Assembly: GCF_012933545.1 (NCBI RefSeq)
Contig: NZ_JAADJU010000002.1
Span: 372,001 to 436,000, forward strand
From: Rouxiella aceris
GTDB lineage: Bacteria; Pseudomonadota; Gammaproteobacteria; Enterobacterales; Enterobacteriaceae
DNA: 64,000 nt
Reading direction: 5' to 3'
Shown: positions 27,268 to 38,620 of the stretch, in pieces
Position numbering within the stretch: position 1 is the stretch's first letter
Layout: each line of letters opens with the position of its first letter
The notes under the pieces: generated by a model
What the model was told of the DNA's origin: nothing
The model's database searches: none
Seen by the model: the letters and a program-made list of their open reading frames with translations, nothing else
Translations under genes and position numbers: made by a program

Positions 27268-28038
27268 TTATGGTTGATCAATAAAGCGATGAATAGTGCG
27301 CAGCACCGCCTCGGGTTTTTCAGCATGAACCCAGTGGCCACTGCCGGCAATAACGTGCGCCCTGGCCTGCGGAAACTGACGCATAATCGCCGCGCGATAG
27401 CTATCCTGTAGATATGAGGATAAACCACCGGCAATAAACAGGGCCGGATGCGGCCAGGCGGGCACTTCATTCCAGCCGATGATATGGGGATATTCTGCCC
27501 ATAGTGCCGGGACATTAAAGCGCCAGTCACCTTGCTGGAAAGATTTCAGCAAAAACTGAATCACGCTCTCTTCCTTGATAAAAGAGCGCATACATTGCGC
27601 CGCCCCGGTTCGGTCGCTAATACCCGCGGCGGTAACGGCATTGAGTGCGGCAAAAATTTCATCGTGACGGCGAATAGCATAATCCACCGGGGCCATATCA
27701 ATGACCACCAGTTTATCCACCCGTTGCGGGGCGAGGGCGGTGAGCGCCATGGCAGCCTTGGCACCCATGGAGTGGCCAATGATGATCGCTTTTGCAATAC
27801 CGGCATCATCCAGGGTTTGCAGCAGATCTTCGGCCATGGCGGCGTAGGTCATCACCGGCGAACGGGGTGAAAGCCCATGATTGCGTAAATCAACCTGCAG
27901 CACGGCATGCTGTTGTTGCAGATCGCGCGCCAGCACGCCGAGGTTATCCAGGGTGCCAAACAGGCCGTGAATCAGCATAATGGGCAATGCCTGGCTGTCA
28001 GGATTGGCACAAGGTTGCAGTCGATAGTGTAAGTTCAT
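27268..28038 (-). CDS. ybfF: Alpha/beta-hydrolase esterase YbfF
   Basis: A 256-residue alpha/beta hydrolase (254 in E. coli), an esterase reported to act on short acyl esters and acyl-CoA. The oxyanion-hole region LIHGLFGTLDNLG, the nucleophile elbow GHSMGA and the C-terminal catalytic His in GSGHWVHAEKP are present. The start at 28038 (MNLHYRLQP) matches the family; an upstream extension is unconserved. It is divergent from seqA. Confidence 0.94.
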   Translation of the reverse strand: MNLHYRLQPCANPDSQALPIMLIHGLFGTLDNLGVLARDLQQQHAVLQVDLRNHGLSPRSPVMTYAAMAEDLLQTLDDAGIAKAIIIGHSMGAKAAMALTALAPQRVDKLVVIDMAPVDYAIRRHDEIFAALNAVTAAGISDRTGAAQCMRSFIKEESVIQFLLKSFQQGDWRFNVPALWAEYPHIIGWNEVPAWPHPALFIAGGLSSYLQDSYRAAIMRQFPQARAHVIAGSGHWVHAEKPEAVLRTIHRFIDQP

Positions 28039-28271
28039 GGCAAGGTCCGTACAGACATTTATTACAGGTAAGGATCTCATTAGGTTATCATGAGTTGCAG
28101 AAGATTTTCTGTCAGATGCTTGAGTGGGATATAGCAATGCGCACAGCGAGTCAAAACAGATGGGTATTTATCTGCTTTTTCTCTTTTGGCGCGAATTCGC
28201 CTTTTTGTTTGCGCAGTTTAATTTGTATAATCCTTTGAATAAATTAAGTAGAAAAACAGTACTGGATAAAG

Positions 28272-28808
28272 ATGAAAACGATCGAGGTTGATGAAGAGCT
28301 ATACCGCTATATCGCAAGCCACACTCAGCATATTGGTGAAAGTGCATCGGATATTTTGCGGCGCATGCTGAAGTTCACTGCTGGGCAAGAAATTCAGACT
28401 CCAGCCAAAACCAGCGCTGTGCCAGCGGAAAAAAGCGCTGTGGTGGCCAACACGCCACGCGATCGCGTGCGTGCGGTGCGTGAGTTGCTGCTCTCCGATG
28501 ATTATGCCGATCAAACCAAAGCGGTTAACCGTTTTATGTTGATCCTGTCTACCTTGTACAATCTTGACCCTAAAGAATTTGCCGTTGCCACCGATTCGTT
28601 GCATGGTCGCACGCGGACCTATTTTGCCGGTGACCAGCAAACGCTGTTGCAAAACGGCATCCATACCAAGCCCAAACACGTTCCAGGAACGCCGTACTGG
28701 GTGATCACCAATACCAACACAGGTCGTAAACGCAGCATGGTCGAACATATCATGCAATTGATGCAGTTCCCTGTGGAACTCACCGATAAAGTTTGCGGCA
28801 CCCTTTAA
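28272..28808 (+). CDS. seqA: Replication initiation regulator SeqA
   Basis: A 178-residue DNA-binding protein that sequesters hemimethylated GATC sites at oriC and the dnaA promoter. The N-terminal oligomerisation segment [19 protein letters not shown] and the C-terminal DNA-binding domain ([21 protein letters not shown]) are both clear. pgm follows after 23 bases, as in E. coli. Confidence 0.98.
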   Translation: MKTIEVDEELYRYIASHTQHIGESASDILRRMLKFTAGQEIQTPAKTSAVPAEKSAVVANTPRDRVRAVRELLLSDDYADQTKAVNRFMLILSTLYNLDPKEFAVATDSLHGRTRTYFAGDQQTLLQNGIHTKPKHVPGTPYWVITNTNTGRKRSMVEHIMQLMQFPVELTDKVCGTL

Positions 28809-28831
28809 TTCAGCATCAGGGAGAAGTGCCA

Positions 28832-30475
28832 GTGGCTAATCACCCCCGTGCCGGGCAACCCGCCCAGCAAAGCGATTTGATTAACGTTGCACAACTGACG
28901 TCTCAGTATTACGTGTTGCAACCAGACCCGGCCAACACGGCTCATGCGGTAAAATTTGGTACCTCAGGACACCGTGGCAGCGCAGGGCGTCACAGTTTCA
29001 ATGAATCCCATATTTTGGCGATCGCGCAGGCTATTGCTGAAGTGCGCAAAGAGCAAGGCACAACGGGCCCCTGCTACGTAGGTAAAGACACCCATGCGCT
29101 GTCTGAACCGGCATTTATTTCCGTGCTGGAAGTGCTGACTGCCAATGGCGTTGACGTTATTGTGCAGCAAGACAATGGTTTCACCCCAACGCCTGCCGTG
29201 TCACACGCGATACTGACCTACAACCAGCAGCATAAGGCACAGGCGGACGGCATCGTTATCACCCCTTCACATAACCCACCAGAAGACGGCGGTATCAAAT
29301 ACAATCCGCCAAACGGTGGCCCGGCAGATACCAATCTGACCTCGGTGATTGAAAAACGCGCCAACGCCTTACTGGCCGCCAATCTGCAAGGCGTTAATCG
29401 TCAGACTTTAGATAAAGCCCGCCAGGGTGGTCATCTGCATGAGCAGGATTTGGTGCAGCCTTACGTTGAAGGCCTGACCGATATCATTGATATGCCAGCT
29501 ATTCAGCGTGCCGGTTTGAAGATTGGCGTAGATCCGCTGGGCGGCTCGGGCATTGCTTACTGGCAGCGTATTGCCGAGCATTACAAGCTGGATCTGACGC
29601 TGGTTAATGATTCTATCGACCAGACTTTCCGCTTTATGCATCTCGACCATGATGGCGTGATCCGTATGGATTGCTCGTCGGAATCGGCAATGGCCGGTTT
29701 GCTGGCGCTGCGCGACAAGTTTGATCTGGCTTTTGCCAACGATCCCGATTACGACCGTCACGGCATTGTTACGCCAAAAGGCCTGATGAACCCTAATCAT
29801 TATCTGGCGGTATCCATCAACTATCTGTTCCAGCATCGTCCACAGTGGGGCGCTGACGTTGCCGTCGGTAAAACGCTGGTATCCAGTGCGATGATCGACC
29901 GTGTGGTTGCCGATCTGGGCCGTAAACTGGTGGAAGTGCCGGTGGGTTTCAAATGGTTTGTTGATGGTCTGTACGATGGTAGCTTTGGTTTTGGCGGCGA
30001 AGAGAGCGCGGGGGCTTCCTTCCTGCGCTTTAACGGAACCCCATGGTCAACCGATAAAGATGGCATCATCATGTGTTTGCTGGCGGCAGAAATTACCGCA
30101 GTAACCGGTAAAAACCCGCAGGCGCACTACGATGAACTGGCCAGCCGCTTTGGTGCGCCGAGCTATAACCGTATTCAGGCCCCGGCCAGCCACGCTCAGA
30201 AAGCGGCGCTATCCAAACTCTCGCCGGAGCAGGTCAAAGCCGATACGCTGGCGGGGGATCCGATCACCGATCGTCTCACTGCGGCACCGGGCAATGGCGC
30301 GTCCATTGGCGGTCTGAAGGTGATGACCAAAAATGGCTGGTTTGCCGCCCGTCCTTCCGGTACCGAAGAAGCCTACAAGATCTATTGTGAGAGCTTCCTT
30401 GGCGCTGAACATCGGCAGCAAATCGAGAAAGAAGCCGTGGATATCGTCAGCGAAGTGCTGGCTAACGCCAAATAA
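28832..30475 (+). CDS. pgm: Phosphoglucomutase Pgm
   Basis: A 547-residue alpha-D-phosphohexomutase (546 in E. coli) interconverting glucose-1-phosphate and glucose-6-phosphate. The active-site phosphoserine loop [12 protein letters not shown] is near residue 144, the metal-binding loop DPDYDRHG near 304, and the C-terminal [12 protein letters not shown] binds phosphate. The start is a GTG at 28832 after GGGAGA; an in-frame upstream ATG overlapping seqA has a non-conserved tail. It is cotranscribed with seqA and ends at an element-interrupted terminator. Confidence 0.97.
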   Translation: MANHPRAGQPAQQSDLINVAQLTSQYYVLQPDPANTAHAVKFGTSGHRGSAGRHSFNESHILAIAQAIAEVRKEQGTTGPCYVGKDTHALSEPAFISVLEVLTANGVDVIVQQDNGFTPTPAVSHAILTYNQQHKAQADGIVITPSHNPPEDGGIKYNPPNGGPADTNLTSVIEKRANALLAANLQGVNRQTLDKARQGGHLHEQDLVQPYVEGLTDIIDMPAIQRAGLKIGVDPLGGSGIAYWQRIAEHYKLDLTLVNDSIDQTFRFMHLDHDGVIRMDCSSESAMAGLLALRDKFDLAFANDPDYDRHGIVTPKGLMNPNHYLAVSINYLFQHRPQWGADVAVGKTLVSSAMIDRVVADLGRKLVEVPVGFKWFVDGLYDGSFGFGGEESAGASFLRFNGTPWSTDKDGIIMCLLAAEITAVTGKNPQAHYDELASRFGAPSYNRIQAPASHAQKAALSKLSPEQVKADTLAGDPITDRLTAAPGNGASIGGLKVMTKNGWFAARPSGTEEAYKIYCESFLGAEHRQQIEKEAVDIVSEVLANAK

Positions 30476-30500
30476 TTCTCGACTCTGAAACCATCTCAAA

Positions 30501-30526
30501 CTCAGCGCTGTTTATACAGTGCTGAG
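30501..30526 (+). repeat. Upstream copy of the pgm terminator hairpin
   Basis: CTCAGCGCTGT-TTAT-ACAGTGCTGAG is a strong hairpin sharing its core with the pgm terminator at 30656-30680, GCGCTGTTTATACAG. It lies directly upstream of element copy 3 and lacks a T-run. Confidence 0.8.
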
Positions 30527-30531
30527 TTTGA

Positions 30532-30646
30532 TGACAAAGTCGTCTTGATGATCGAGATACCCGGGCATAGCACACCTGGGGGCGCTCCGGCGGGCAAGCC
30601 CGCTACGACCCCAACGGTGTACTCTCCCTAATAACGGACTTTGTCG
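30532..30646. repeat. 115-bp inverted-repeat element, copy 3
   Basis: A 115-base copy with ends TGACAAAGTC and GACTTTGTCG, differing from copies 1 and 2 at only a handful of positions. It is flanked on both sides by the pgm terminator hairpin, as copy 2 is flanked by the glnS hairpin. Confidence 0.85.
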
Positions 30647-30655
30647 GCAGTCTGG

Positions 30656-30680
30656 GCGCTGTTTATACAGCGCTTTTTTT
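30656..30680 (+). terminator. Intrinsic terminator of pgm
   Basis: The stem GCGCTG/CAGCGC with loop TTTATA is followed by seven T residues. It lies 180 bases after pgm because the element intervenes. Confidence 0.85.
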
Positions 30681-30725
30681 ATGCGTATAATTTAGATATA
30701 AAAATCAGCTATGGGTATAGCGGGT

Positions 30726-31415
30726 TCAGGGCATAAAGCGATAGCCAACGCCGGTTTCTGTCAGCAAATGGCGAGGCCGGGCGGCGTCATGCTCAAGTTT
30801 TTGCCGTAAATGGCCCATATAGATGCGTAAATAGTGGCTGTGCTCCACGTAGTTCGGCCCCCAGACGTGGCTAAGCAACTGGCGCTGGGTGATCACTTTG
30901 CCGCTGTTGGCCAGCAGCTCGGCCAACAAACGGAATTCAATCGGGGTGAGGTGCAGATCTTCACCGTTGCGCTGCACGCGGCGGTTAATCAGATCCACAG
31001 TCACGTCGGCAAAGCCGATTAACGGGCTTTCCTGCTGCACCCCGGTATGGCGACGCAGAGAAACGCGTACCCTCGCCAGCAGTTCGCCGACGCCAAAAGG
31101 TTTGGTTAAAAAGTCATCGGCTCCGGCATCCAGGGCGGCAATTTTATCCGCTTCGCTGGTCCGCGCCGAAAGGACAATAATCGGGATGGTACTCCAGTGA
31201 CGCAAATCGCGAATATAGTCCAGGCCATCACCGTCCGGCAGGCCGAGATCGAGCACAATCAGATCCGGCTTGCGGGTGCCTGCTTCAATCAGCCCGCGCT
31301 GTAAGGTTTCACTCTCAAAAACCTTCATGCCTTCCCCTTCCAACGCAGTACGAACAAAGCGTCGGATCTCTTTTTCATCTTCAACTATCAGGATATGAGC
31401 AGGGGATGTGGTCAC
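30726..31415 (-). CDS. kdpE: Response regulator KdpE
   Basis: A 229-residue OmpR-family response regulator (225 in E. coli). The receiver domain has the acidic pocket VEDEK, phosphoacceptor Asp56 (LIVLDLGLPDGDG) and the conserved Lys in LTKPFG. The winged-helix domain covers about residues 130-229. Phosphorylated by KdpD, it activates kdpFABC under K+ limitation or osmotic stress. It follows kdpD by 13 bases. Confidence 0.97.
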   Translation of the reverse strand: MTTSPAHILIVEDEKEIRRFVRTALEGEGMKVFESETLQRGLIEAGTRKPDLIVLDLGLPDGDGLDYIRDLRHWSTIPIIVLSARTSEADKIAALDAGADDFLTKPFGVGELLARVRVSLRRHTGVQQESPLIGFADVTVDLINRRVQRNGEDLHLTPIEFRLLAELLANSGKVITQRQLLSHVWGPNYVEHSHYLRIYMGHLRQKLEHDAARPRHLLTETGVGYRFMP

Positions 31416-31428
31416 GGTTCCTCGCTAA

Positions 31429-34173
31429 TCAGTCGGTGATCCCCGGGTTTTCAAGAAGCCAGCCCTGGGCATCTGGCGTCTCAAAATCTTGAGGATCAAT
31501 GGTGGGCAGTGTCTCCAGCGGCAGCAGAAAACAGAATTTAGCGCCGCCATGAGGATCGTTTTCTGCCCAGATACGTCCATCATGGACATCAATAATGGCA
31601 CGACAAATAGCTAAACCCAAGCCAACGCCAGGGATAGCCGACTCTTTATTACCGCGCGAGAATTTTTCGAAAATACGTTGTTCCGCTCCGGCCACGATCC
31701 CCGGACCATTATCCGCTACGGTGACCTCCAGCCAATCTTCTTTGGCTCGGGCCTTAATGCTGATTGTGGCCTGGACACCGGCATATTTATGGGCGTTCTC
31801 CAACAAATTGATAAATACCCGTTCGATCAGGCTGGCGTCGCAGTTAACCAGCAGTATCTCCGCAGGGAGATCAATCAGTATCTGATGATTGCTCAGCAAT
31901 GGATCCAGCATACGCAGCGCGCTACCGATAATCTCTTCTATCGATTGCCACTCTTTGCGTAAATTAAAGCCGCCGGACTGAATACGTGCCATATCAAGCA
32001 GGTTATTGACCAGCCGGGTGGTACTCAGCACCTGCTGGCGGATCTGGCTGGCCTGCGGGGCGTGTGCCGAGCCTTCGCTGGCTAAATCCAGGGTAAGGAT
32101 CTCGGCCTGACCAAATAACACCGTCAATGGGGTACGCAGATCGTGGGACAGTGCTGCCAACAGTGAATTGCGCAACTGCTCCCGTTCGGTTTCCAGTCGC
32201 GCACTCTCGGCGGTTGCCGCCAGGTGCAGGCGTTCCAGGGCATTGGCAATCAATACCGTGAAGGTTTGCAGCAGACGTTGCTGCTCCGGCACCAGCAACT
32301 GGCGAATATTATTTGGCTCCACCGCCAGCAAACCGAAAGATTTGCCGGAGGCAACCAGCGGCATCAACTGATAAGGGACACCCGGCAAGGTGTCGGTACC
32401 GGCACCGGCGGGAGACTGTTTGTCAAAGCTCCAGCGGGCAATGGCCTGATCGACGATAATGGTCTGTCCGGCGGCGACCTCGGCTTGTTGCAGATTGCGG
32501 CCATCTTCCTCCTGTGGCAGCAAAATAGCCGTTTTGGCATGCAATGTGCTGGAGATAAAATGCCGCCCCGTCTGGGCAATAGCCTGCGGGGTCATTGCCT
32601 GACTCAACGCTTTGGACATTTCATAAAGATGTCGCGCACGTATCTCCCGGTGGCGGGCAATCCGTGCCTGATAGCGTACCCCGGCGGTGAGATTACCGAT
32701 CAGTATGCCGACGATCAGCATAATGGCAAAGGTCAGCAGATATTGTGCATCGGTAACAGCAAAGGAGCCGCGTGGGTCGACAAAAAACAGATCAAAGCTG
32801 GCGACGTTAATAACTGCGGCCAACACTGAGGGCCAGCGGCCATAGAACAGCGCAACGATGGCCACCCCCAGCAGATAGACCATGATCAGGTTGGCAGGAT
32901 CAAAGAAGGGATTAAGCCACTGCGAGACATAGGTGATCAATGCACACATGGCGACGGCGACGCCACAGCCCTGCAACTGGCGGCGAAAACGTTCGCTAAA
33001 GCTGCGTGGATCCTGCTCTTTGCGTCCGACTGCCGTTGGCGTATCGTCAATGCTGACAATCAGTAAATCCAGTTCGGGACCAATTTTCGCCAGGCGTTCG
33101 GTAAGGGTTGCCCCCCATTTTAGCCGCCGCTCGTTGCGCCGGCCCATCACAATCTTGCCCAGATGATGTTCACGAGCATAGCGCAGGATAGCTCGTTCTT
33201 CGTGGGGTTCTGACAGCGTGGCGGTTTCAGCTCCCAGTTCCTGGGCCAGTTTCAGCGTGCGTAAAATCGCCCGCCGCTGGCCTTCCGGTAGCCGGTGCAG
33301 GCGCGGGGTTTCGACATAGATCGCATGCCAGCTACAACCCAGTCGCGCCGCCAGACGGGCAGCCACTCTGACCAGCTTGTCGTTACCGCTGCTGTGACCA
33401 ATACATAACAGCAGGGCGTCGCGAGTATGCCAGACGCGATCGGCACCATGAGTATCGCGAAACTCGCGCATCTGATCGTCAACCCGGTCGGCAGTACGCC
33501 GTAACGACAGCTCGCGCAGGGCGATCAGGTTGCCCTTGCGAAAGAAGTGCTCAATGGCGCGTTCAGCCTGGCCGGGAATATAGACTTTGCCCTCTTTCAA
33601 GCGTTGACGCAGGTCGTCCGGCGGTAAGTCCACCAGTACCACTTCATCAGCCTGATCAAAGACATGATCGGGCACGGTTTCGCGGATGATAATCCCGGTG
33701 ACGCCGCTGACCACATCATTCAGGCTTTCAAGATGCTGCACATTAATGGTGGTAAAGACATCTATACCGGCATTAAGCAGCTCTTCGACGTCCTGCCAGC
33801 GCTTGGGATGGCGAGAGCCGGTAGCATTGGTGTGCGCCAGTTCATCCATTAATATCAGGCCCGGATGGCGGGCCAGGGCGGCATCGAGATCAAATTCGCT
33901 AAGTTGTCGTCCGCGATGGCTGATGCGCTTGGGGGGTAAAATATCAAGCCCAGGCAGCATGGCCTGGGTCTCTTTACGACCGTGCGTTTCGACTACGCCG
34001 ATCACCACGTCCAGCCCGGTGGCGCGCAGTCGCTGCGCCTCTTGCAGCATGGCGTAGGTTTTGCCTACGCCTGCACAGGCTCCGAAGAAGATCTTTAACT
34101 GACCGCGCGGCTTTTCGTTGGCCAGCGCCAGCAGGCTGTCCGGGTCAGGGCGTTGAACATCTTCATCTACCAT
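31429..34173 (-). CDS. kdpD: Sensor histidine kinase KdpD
   Basis: A 914-residue turgor/K+-sensing kinase (894 in E. coli). The N-terminal KdpD domain has a Walker A motif GACAGVGKT near residue 34, followed by a universal-stress-protein-like domain about 250-375, four membrane segments about 400-500 (DUF4118), a GAF-like region, the phosphoacceptor His677 (LSHDLRTPL), and the ATPase domain with DNGPGI and GVGLGLAI. It works with KdpE. Confidence 0.97.
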   Translation of the reverse strand: MVDEDVQRPDPDSLLALANEKPRGQLKIFFGACAGVGKTYAMLQEAQRLRATGLDVVIGVVETHGRKETQAMLPGLDILPPKRISHRGRQLSEFDLDAALARHPGLILMDELAHTNATGSRHPKRWQDVEELLNAGIDVFTTINVQHLESLNDVVSGVTGIIIRETVPDHVFDQADEVVLVDLPPDDLRQRLKEGKVYIPGQAERAIEHFFRKGNLIALRELSLRRTADRVDDQMREFRDTHGADRVWHTRDALLLCIGHSSGNDKLVRVAARLAARLGCSWHAIYVETPRLHRLPEGQRRAILRTLKLAQELGAETATLSEPHEERAILRYAREHHLGKIVMGRRNERRLKWGATLTERLAKIGPELDLLIVSIDDTPTAVGRKEQDPRSFSERFRRQLQGCGVAVAMCALITYVSQWLNPFFDPANLIMVYLLGVAIVALFYGRWPSVLAAVINVASFDLFFVDPRGSFAVTDAQYLLTFAIMLIVGILIGNLTAGVRYQARIARHREIRARHLYEMSKALSQAMTPQAIAQTGRHFISSTLHAKTAILLPQEEDGRNLQQAEVAAGQTIIVDQAIARWSFDKQSPAGAGTDTLPGVPYQLMPLVASGKSFGLLAVEPNNIRQLLVPEQQRLLQTFTVLIANALERLHLAATAESARLETEREQLRNSLLAALSHDLRTPLTVLFGQAEILTLDLASEGSAHAPQASQIRQQVLSTTRLVNNLLDMARIQSGGFNLRKEWQSIEEIIGSALRMLDPLLSNHQILIDLPAEILLVNCDASLIERVFINLLENAHKYAGVQATISIKARAKEDWLEVTVADNGPGIVAGAEQRIFEKFSRGNKESAIPGVGLGLAICRAIIDVHDGRIWAENDPHGGAKFCFLLPLETLPTIDPQDFETPDAQGWLLENPGITD

Positions 34174-34185
34174 ACTACTGCCTTG

Positions 34186-34779
34186 TTATTGAGAGGTCAG
34201 GTGATCGAGGGCCAGATTCAATTGCAGCACATTGACCACCGGTTGTCCGGTAAAGCCCAAAAGCGGGGCGCTGGTGTTTTCTGCAATTAATTTATCCATC
34301 TGATCCAGGCTTATCTTGCGCGCGGAGGCAACACGTGGGGCCTGCCAGCGTGCTGCCGCGACGGAAATTTGTGGATCCAGTCCACTGGCCGAGCTGGTCA
34401 CCAAATCGACGGGGATCGCCGCCGGGCTGGTGGGGTTGGCCGCACGCAGCGCCGCCACGCGTTCCGTAATGGCTTTATCCAGTGCCGGGTTACTGACCGC
34501 CAGATTGCTGCCTGAGGATGCCATGGCATTATAGGCGCTATCCGAGGTGGCGGAAGGTCGTCCCCAAAAATAATCGGCCCGGGAAAAAGACTGGCCAATC
34601 AAGGCCGAACCAACAGGTTTTCCTGCGGCAAAGAGCAAAGAACCGTCAGCCTGGTCGCGAAATAGCAACTGCGATAAGGCGGTGGTCAGCAGCGGATAGA
34701 CCACGCCGGTGATCAGCGTGAAGATCACCAGCAGTACCAGTGCCGGGCGAAAATAGTGATTACGAATTGCGGTGGTCAT
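34186..34779 (-). CDS. kdpC: K+-transporting ATPase subunit KdpC
   Basis: A 197-residue subunit (190 in E. coli) with one N-terminal membrane segment (ALVLLVIFTLITGVVYPLL) and a periplasmic domain with GSALIGQSF and DLVTSSASGLDPQIS. It stabilises the KdpFABC complex. It lies between kdpB and kdpD. Confidence 0.96.
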   Translation of the reverse strand: MTTAIRNHYFRPALVLLVIFTLITGVVYPLLTTALSQLLFRDQADGSLLFAAGKPVGSALIGQSFSRADYFWGRPSATSDSAYNAMASSGSNLAVSNPALDKAITERVAALRAANPTSPAAIPVDLVTSSASGLDPQISVAAARWQAPRVASARKISLDQMDKLIAENTSAPLLGFTGQPVVNVLQLNLALDHLTSQ

Positions 34780-34802
34780 GTTATTAGCCTTCTATTTTCA
34801 GG

Positions 34803-36869
34803 TTAGCCCAGTTGCATTACGGTCAGCAGCAGGTCGATCAGCTTGATGCCGACAAACGGCACCAACAGGCCGCCCACGCCATAAATCCACAGATTGCGAC
34901 GCAGCAGCGCTGCCGCACTCATCGGTTTATAGCTGACGCCGCGCAGCGCCAGCGGGATCAGGAAGATGATCACCAGGGCATTAAAAATGACCGCCGACAT
35001 AATGGCTGACGAAGGCGAGTGCAGATGCATCACGTTCAGCGCATTAAGCTGCGGGTAGGTGGCGGCAAAAGCTGCCGGAATAATGGCAAAATATTTTGCC
35101 ACGTCGTTGGCAATACTGAAGGTGGTCAGCGAACCACGGGTCATCAGCATCTGCTTGCCGATATGCACCACTTCAATAAGCTTGGTCGGGTTGGAGTCGA
35201 GATCGACCATATTTCCCGCCTCTTTGGCGGCCTGAGTTCCCGAGTTCATCGCCACGGCCACATCAGCCTGCGCCAGCGCTGGCGCATCGTTGGTGCCGTC
35301 GCCGGTCATGGCCACTAAGCGACCTTCCGACTGATACTGGCGGATCAGCGCCAGTTTGGCTTCCGGCGTTGCCTCGGACAGGAAATCATCCACCCCGGCT
35401 TCGGCGGCAATGGCGGCAGCGGTCAGCCGGTTATCGCCGGTGATCATCACCGTTTTAATGCCCATTTTGCGCAGTTCGGCAAAACGTTCCTTGATGCCGC
35501 CTTTGACAATATCCTTCAGCTCTACCACGCCCAATACCCGTGCACCGTCAGCTACCACCAGCGGTGTGCCACCTTTGCGCGCTACCGTTTCCACCAGGCC
35601 TTCTACAGCAGGGGGGAAGTGGCCGTTATTGGATTCAACATGGCGACGAATGGCATCAACCGCACCTTTACGGATCACCCGATCGCCAATATTCACACCG
35701 CTCATCCGCGTTTGTGCCGAGAAGGGCACAAAGGTGGCATTAAGGGAGTGGATATCCCGTTCGCGCAAATTAAAGCGCTGTTTGGCCAACACCACAATGC
35801 TGCGTCCTTCCGGCGTTTCATCCGCCAGCGACGACAGTTGGGCGGCGTCGGCCAGTTCCTGCTCATCAACCTGTGGTGCAGGTAAAAACTGTGCCGCCTG
35901 CCGGTTACCGAGGGTGATGGTGCCGGTTTTATCCAGCAGCAGCACGTCGACGTCCCCGGCGGCTTCTACTGCGCGCCCGCTGGTGGCAATGACGTTAGCT
36001 TCCAGCATGCGACTCATCCCCGCTACGCCAATGGCCGAAAGCAGGCCACCGATAGTCGTTGGGATCAGACAGACCAATAGCGCTACCAGCACGGTAATAG
36101 TCACCGGCATCCCCGCCTGGCTGGCGCTGACGCTAAACAGCGAGAAAGGATAGAGGGTGACGGTAGCCAGCACAAACACCAGGGTCAACGCCACCAGCAA
36201 AATGGTCAGCGCCACTTCGTTAGGGGTTTTGCGACGTTTCGCGCCTTCTACCATGGCAATCATACGGTCAAGAAAGGTTTCTCCCGGATTGACGGTACAT
36301 AGCACAATCAGCCAGTCAGACAGTACTCGCGTCCCACCGGTAACTGAGGAGAAGTCACCGCCGGATTCACGGATCACCGGTGCGGATTCGCCGGTAATGG
36401 CGCTTTCGTCTACCGACGCTCCCCCCTCGAGCACTTCACCATCGCAGGGTACGGTATCCCCGGCTTCGATTAAGACCCAATCCCCTTTGCGCAAGCTATC
36501 AGCGGACACTTTGATCGGCGGTGACTCCCGACGAGGTTCATACAGTTTTTTCGCCCAGCTGGTTTTTTGCACCCCTTTCAGGCTTTCGGCCTGCGCTTTA
36601 CTGCGTCCCTCGGCCAGTGCTTCAGCAAAGTTGGCAAATAGCACGGTAAACCACAACCATAGCGATACGCTGCCGGTAAAGCCCAGGCTGCCCTGGGTTT
36701 TTCCGGTCAAAATTGCCAGCCAGATCAGACCGGTCAGGATACTGCCCAAATAGACTACGAACATCACCGGATTACGCCACTGAACGCGAGGGTCCAGTTT
36801 CTTTATCGCATCGAGGATCGCGGTGCGGATCAGCCTTGGTTCAAACAGGGCGCGTTGTTTGCGAGTCAT
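34803..36869 (-). CDS. kdpB: K+-transporting P-type ATPase subunit KdpB
   Basis: A 688-residue P-type ATPase (682 in E. coli), the energising subunit of the Kdp pump. The phosphorylation motif [11 protein letters not shown] has Asp313, the phosphatase loop TGES lies near residue 165, and the hinge motif [20 protein letters not shown] is near 520. The start [13 protein letters not shown] at 36869 matches the family; an upstream 26-residue extension into the kdpA spacer is not conserved. Confidence 0.97.
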   Translation of the reverse strand: MTRKQRALFEPRLIRTAILDAIKKLDPRVQWRNPVMFVVYLGSILTGLIWLAILTGKTQGSLGFTGSVSLWLWFTVLFANFAEALAEGRSKAQAESLKGVQKTSWAKKLYEPRRESPPIKVSADSLRKGDWVLIEAGDTVPCDGEVLEGGASVDESAITGESAPVIRESGGDFSSVTGGTRVLSDWLIVLCTVNPGETFLDRMIAMVEGAKRRKTPNEVALTILLVALTLVFVLATVTLYPFSLFSVSASQAGMPVTITVLVALLVCLIPTTIGGLLSAIGVAGMSRMLEANVIATSGRAVEAAGDVDVLLLDKTGTITLGNRQAAQFLPAPQVDEQELADAAQLSSLADETPEGRSIVVLAKQRFNLRERDIHSLNATFVPFSAQTRMSGVNIGDRVIRKGAVDAIRRHVESNNGHFPPAVEGLVETVARKGGTPLVVADGARVLGVVELKDIVKGGIKERFAELRKMGIKTVMITGDNRLTAAAIAAEAGVDDFLSEATPEAKLALIRQYQSEGRLVAMTGDGTNDAPALAQADVAVAMNSGTQAAKEAGNMVDLDSNPTKLIEVVHIGKQMLMTRGSLTTFSIANDVAKYFAIIPAAFAATYPQLNALNVMHLHSPSSAIMSAVIFNALVIIFLIPLALRGVSYKPMSAAALLRRNLWIYGVGGLLVPFVGIKLIDLLLTVMQLG

Positions 36870-36931
36870 CGTATTATCTCTATCAATATTTTCAGGACTT
36901 CTGTTGGACGGAACAAGGTGCAGACCCGGCA

Positions 36932-38620
36932 TTACTGTGCCAGCCATACCTGTAAATGTTCAGCCACCGGGCCCAGCGCCAACGCCGGAATAAAGGTCAG
37001 TGCCGCCACTAACAACACAGTGCCGACCAGCAGACCGATAAACAGCGGTCCCGAGGTGGGCAGGGTGCCGTTGCCGGCGGGTTGACGTTTTTTGGCTACC
37101 AGCGAACCGGCAATCGCCAGTACCGGCAGGATCACCCCAAAGCGCCCAAAGAACATGGCCACCGCCAGTGTCAGGTTATAGAACGGGGTATTGACGCTTA
37201 AGCCGGCAAAGGCGCTACCGTTGTTATTGGCCGCAGACGAATAGGCATAAAGCACTTCAGACAGTCCATGAGCGCCGGGGTTAAGGATGCCCGCCAGACC
37301 AGCAGGGGTGACCAGGGCCAGCGCGGTGCCCAGCAGCACCAGCGTCGGTGAAACCAGGATCGCCAATGCTGTCATCTTCATATCGAAGACATCGATTTTT
37401 TTACCGAGGTATTCCGGCGTACGACCAATCATCAACCCGGCAATAAACACCGTCAGCAGCACAAACAGCAGAATGCCGTACAGGCCAGAGCCGACACCGC
37501 CAAACACCACTTCACCGATCTGGATCAGCCACATTGGGATCATGCCGCCGAGAGCGGTAAAGGAGTCGAGCATGGCATTAACGGCCCCACAGGAGGCGGC
37601 TGTGGTGACTACGCTAAACAGGCTGGAGGCCAGAATGCCAAAGCGCATTTCTTTACCTTCCATATTGCCGTTGCTGTCGGCACCGAGGGCTGAAAGATGC
37701 GGGTTACCCTGCAACTCTGCCGCCATGACCGCCACCACCGCCACGACAAAAATCAGCGACATGGCCCATAGCAGCGCATGGCCCTGACGGTTATCACCCA
37801 CCACGCGGCCAAAGGCGAAGCACAGCGCGCAAGGGATTATGAATATGGCCAGCATTTGCACCATATTGGTCATCGCCGTCGGGTTTTCGAACGGATGTGC
37901 CGAGTTGGCACCAAAGAAGCCGCCGCCGTTGGTCCCCAGCATTTTAATCGCTTCCTGCGAAGCAACTGGCCCCATCGGCAAGGTTTGCTGCACCCCTTCG
38001 AGCGTGGTGACGTGCTGATAGACTTCAAAATTTTGCAGTACACCCTGACTGACAAAATAGAGTGCCAGCAGCAAAGAGATAGGCAGCAGCAGATACAGTG
38101 TAATGCGCAGTAAATCGCTCCAGGCATTACCCAGCGTGCTGGCGGAAGGACGAGCAAAGGCGCGGATCAGCGCAAAGGCGACGGCAATCCCGGTGGAAGC
38201 CGACAGAAAGTTCTGCACCGTTAATCCCACCATCTGGCTGAAATAGCTTAATGCGCTTTCGCCGCTGTAGGCCTGCCAGTTGGTATTGGTCACAAAGCTG
38301 ACCGCGGTGTTAAAGGCCAGGTCCCAGGAGAGGCTGGGGAACTGTTGCGGATTGAGCGGTAACACGCCCTGCAACATCAAAATGACGGTAAGTAACACTA
38401 TCCCCAACAGGTTAAAACTGAAAATAGCCAGTGCGTACTGTTTCCAGTTCATTTCGGCATCATGGGTTCCCGCCAGACCTAATACCCGCCGTTCAAAGCC
38501 GCGTACCCAAGGTCCGGTTTCTCCCTCAATCAACCCGGCGATAAATTTGCCCAGTGGATGAGACAGCAACAGCAACACCAGCATAAAACTGGCAATCAAT
38601 AAAAACGCCGGAGCAGCCAT
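36932..38620 (-). CDS. kdpA: K+-transporting ATPase channel subunit KdpA
   Basis: A 562-residue membrane protein (557 in E. coli) of the SKT superfamily. The four selectivity-filter loops are recognisable: [48 protein letters not shown] and [12 protein letters not shown]. It binds K+ and passes it to KdpB. kdpF ends directly before it. Confidence 0.97.
   Translation of the reverse strand: MAAPAFLLIASFMLVLLLLSHPLGKFIAGLIEGETGPWVRGFERRVLGLAGTHDAEMNWKQYALAIFSFNLLGIVLLTVILMLQGVLPLNPQQFPSLSWDLAFNTAVSFVTNTNWQAYSGESALSYFSQMVGLTVQNFLSASTGIAVAFALIRAFARPSASTLGNAWSDLLRITLYLLLPISLLLALYFVSQGVLQNFEVYQHVTTLEGVQQTLPMGPVASQEAIKMLGTNGGGFFGANSAHPFENPTAMTNMVQMLAIFIIPCALCFAFGRVVGDNRQGHALLWAMSLIFVVAVVAVMAAELQGNPHLSALGADSNGNMEGKEMRFGILASSLFSVVTTAASCGAVNAMLDSFTALGGMIPMWLIQIGEVVFGGVGSGLYGILLFVLLTVFIAGLMIGRTPEYLGKKIDVFDMKMTALAILVSPTLVLLGTALALVTPAGLAGILNPGAHGLSEVLYAYSSAANNNGSAFAGLSVNTPFYNLTLAVAMFFGRFGVILPVLAIAGSLVAKKRQPAGNGTLPTSGPLFIGLLVGTVLLVAALTFIPALALGPVAEHLQVWLAQ

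Noticed and set aside
35356-36153. A 265-codon open frame on the plus strand
   Set aside because: It is antisense to kdpB and Ser/Pro/Thr-rich, with no domain signal.
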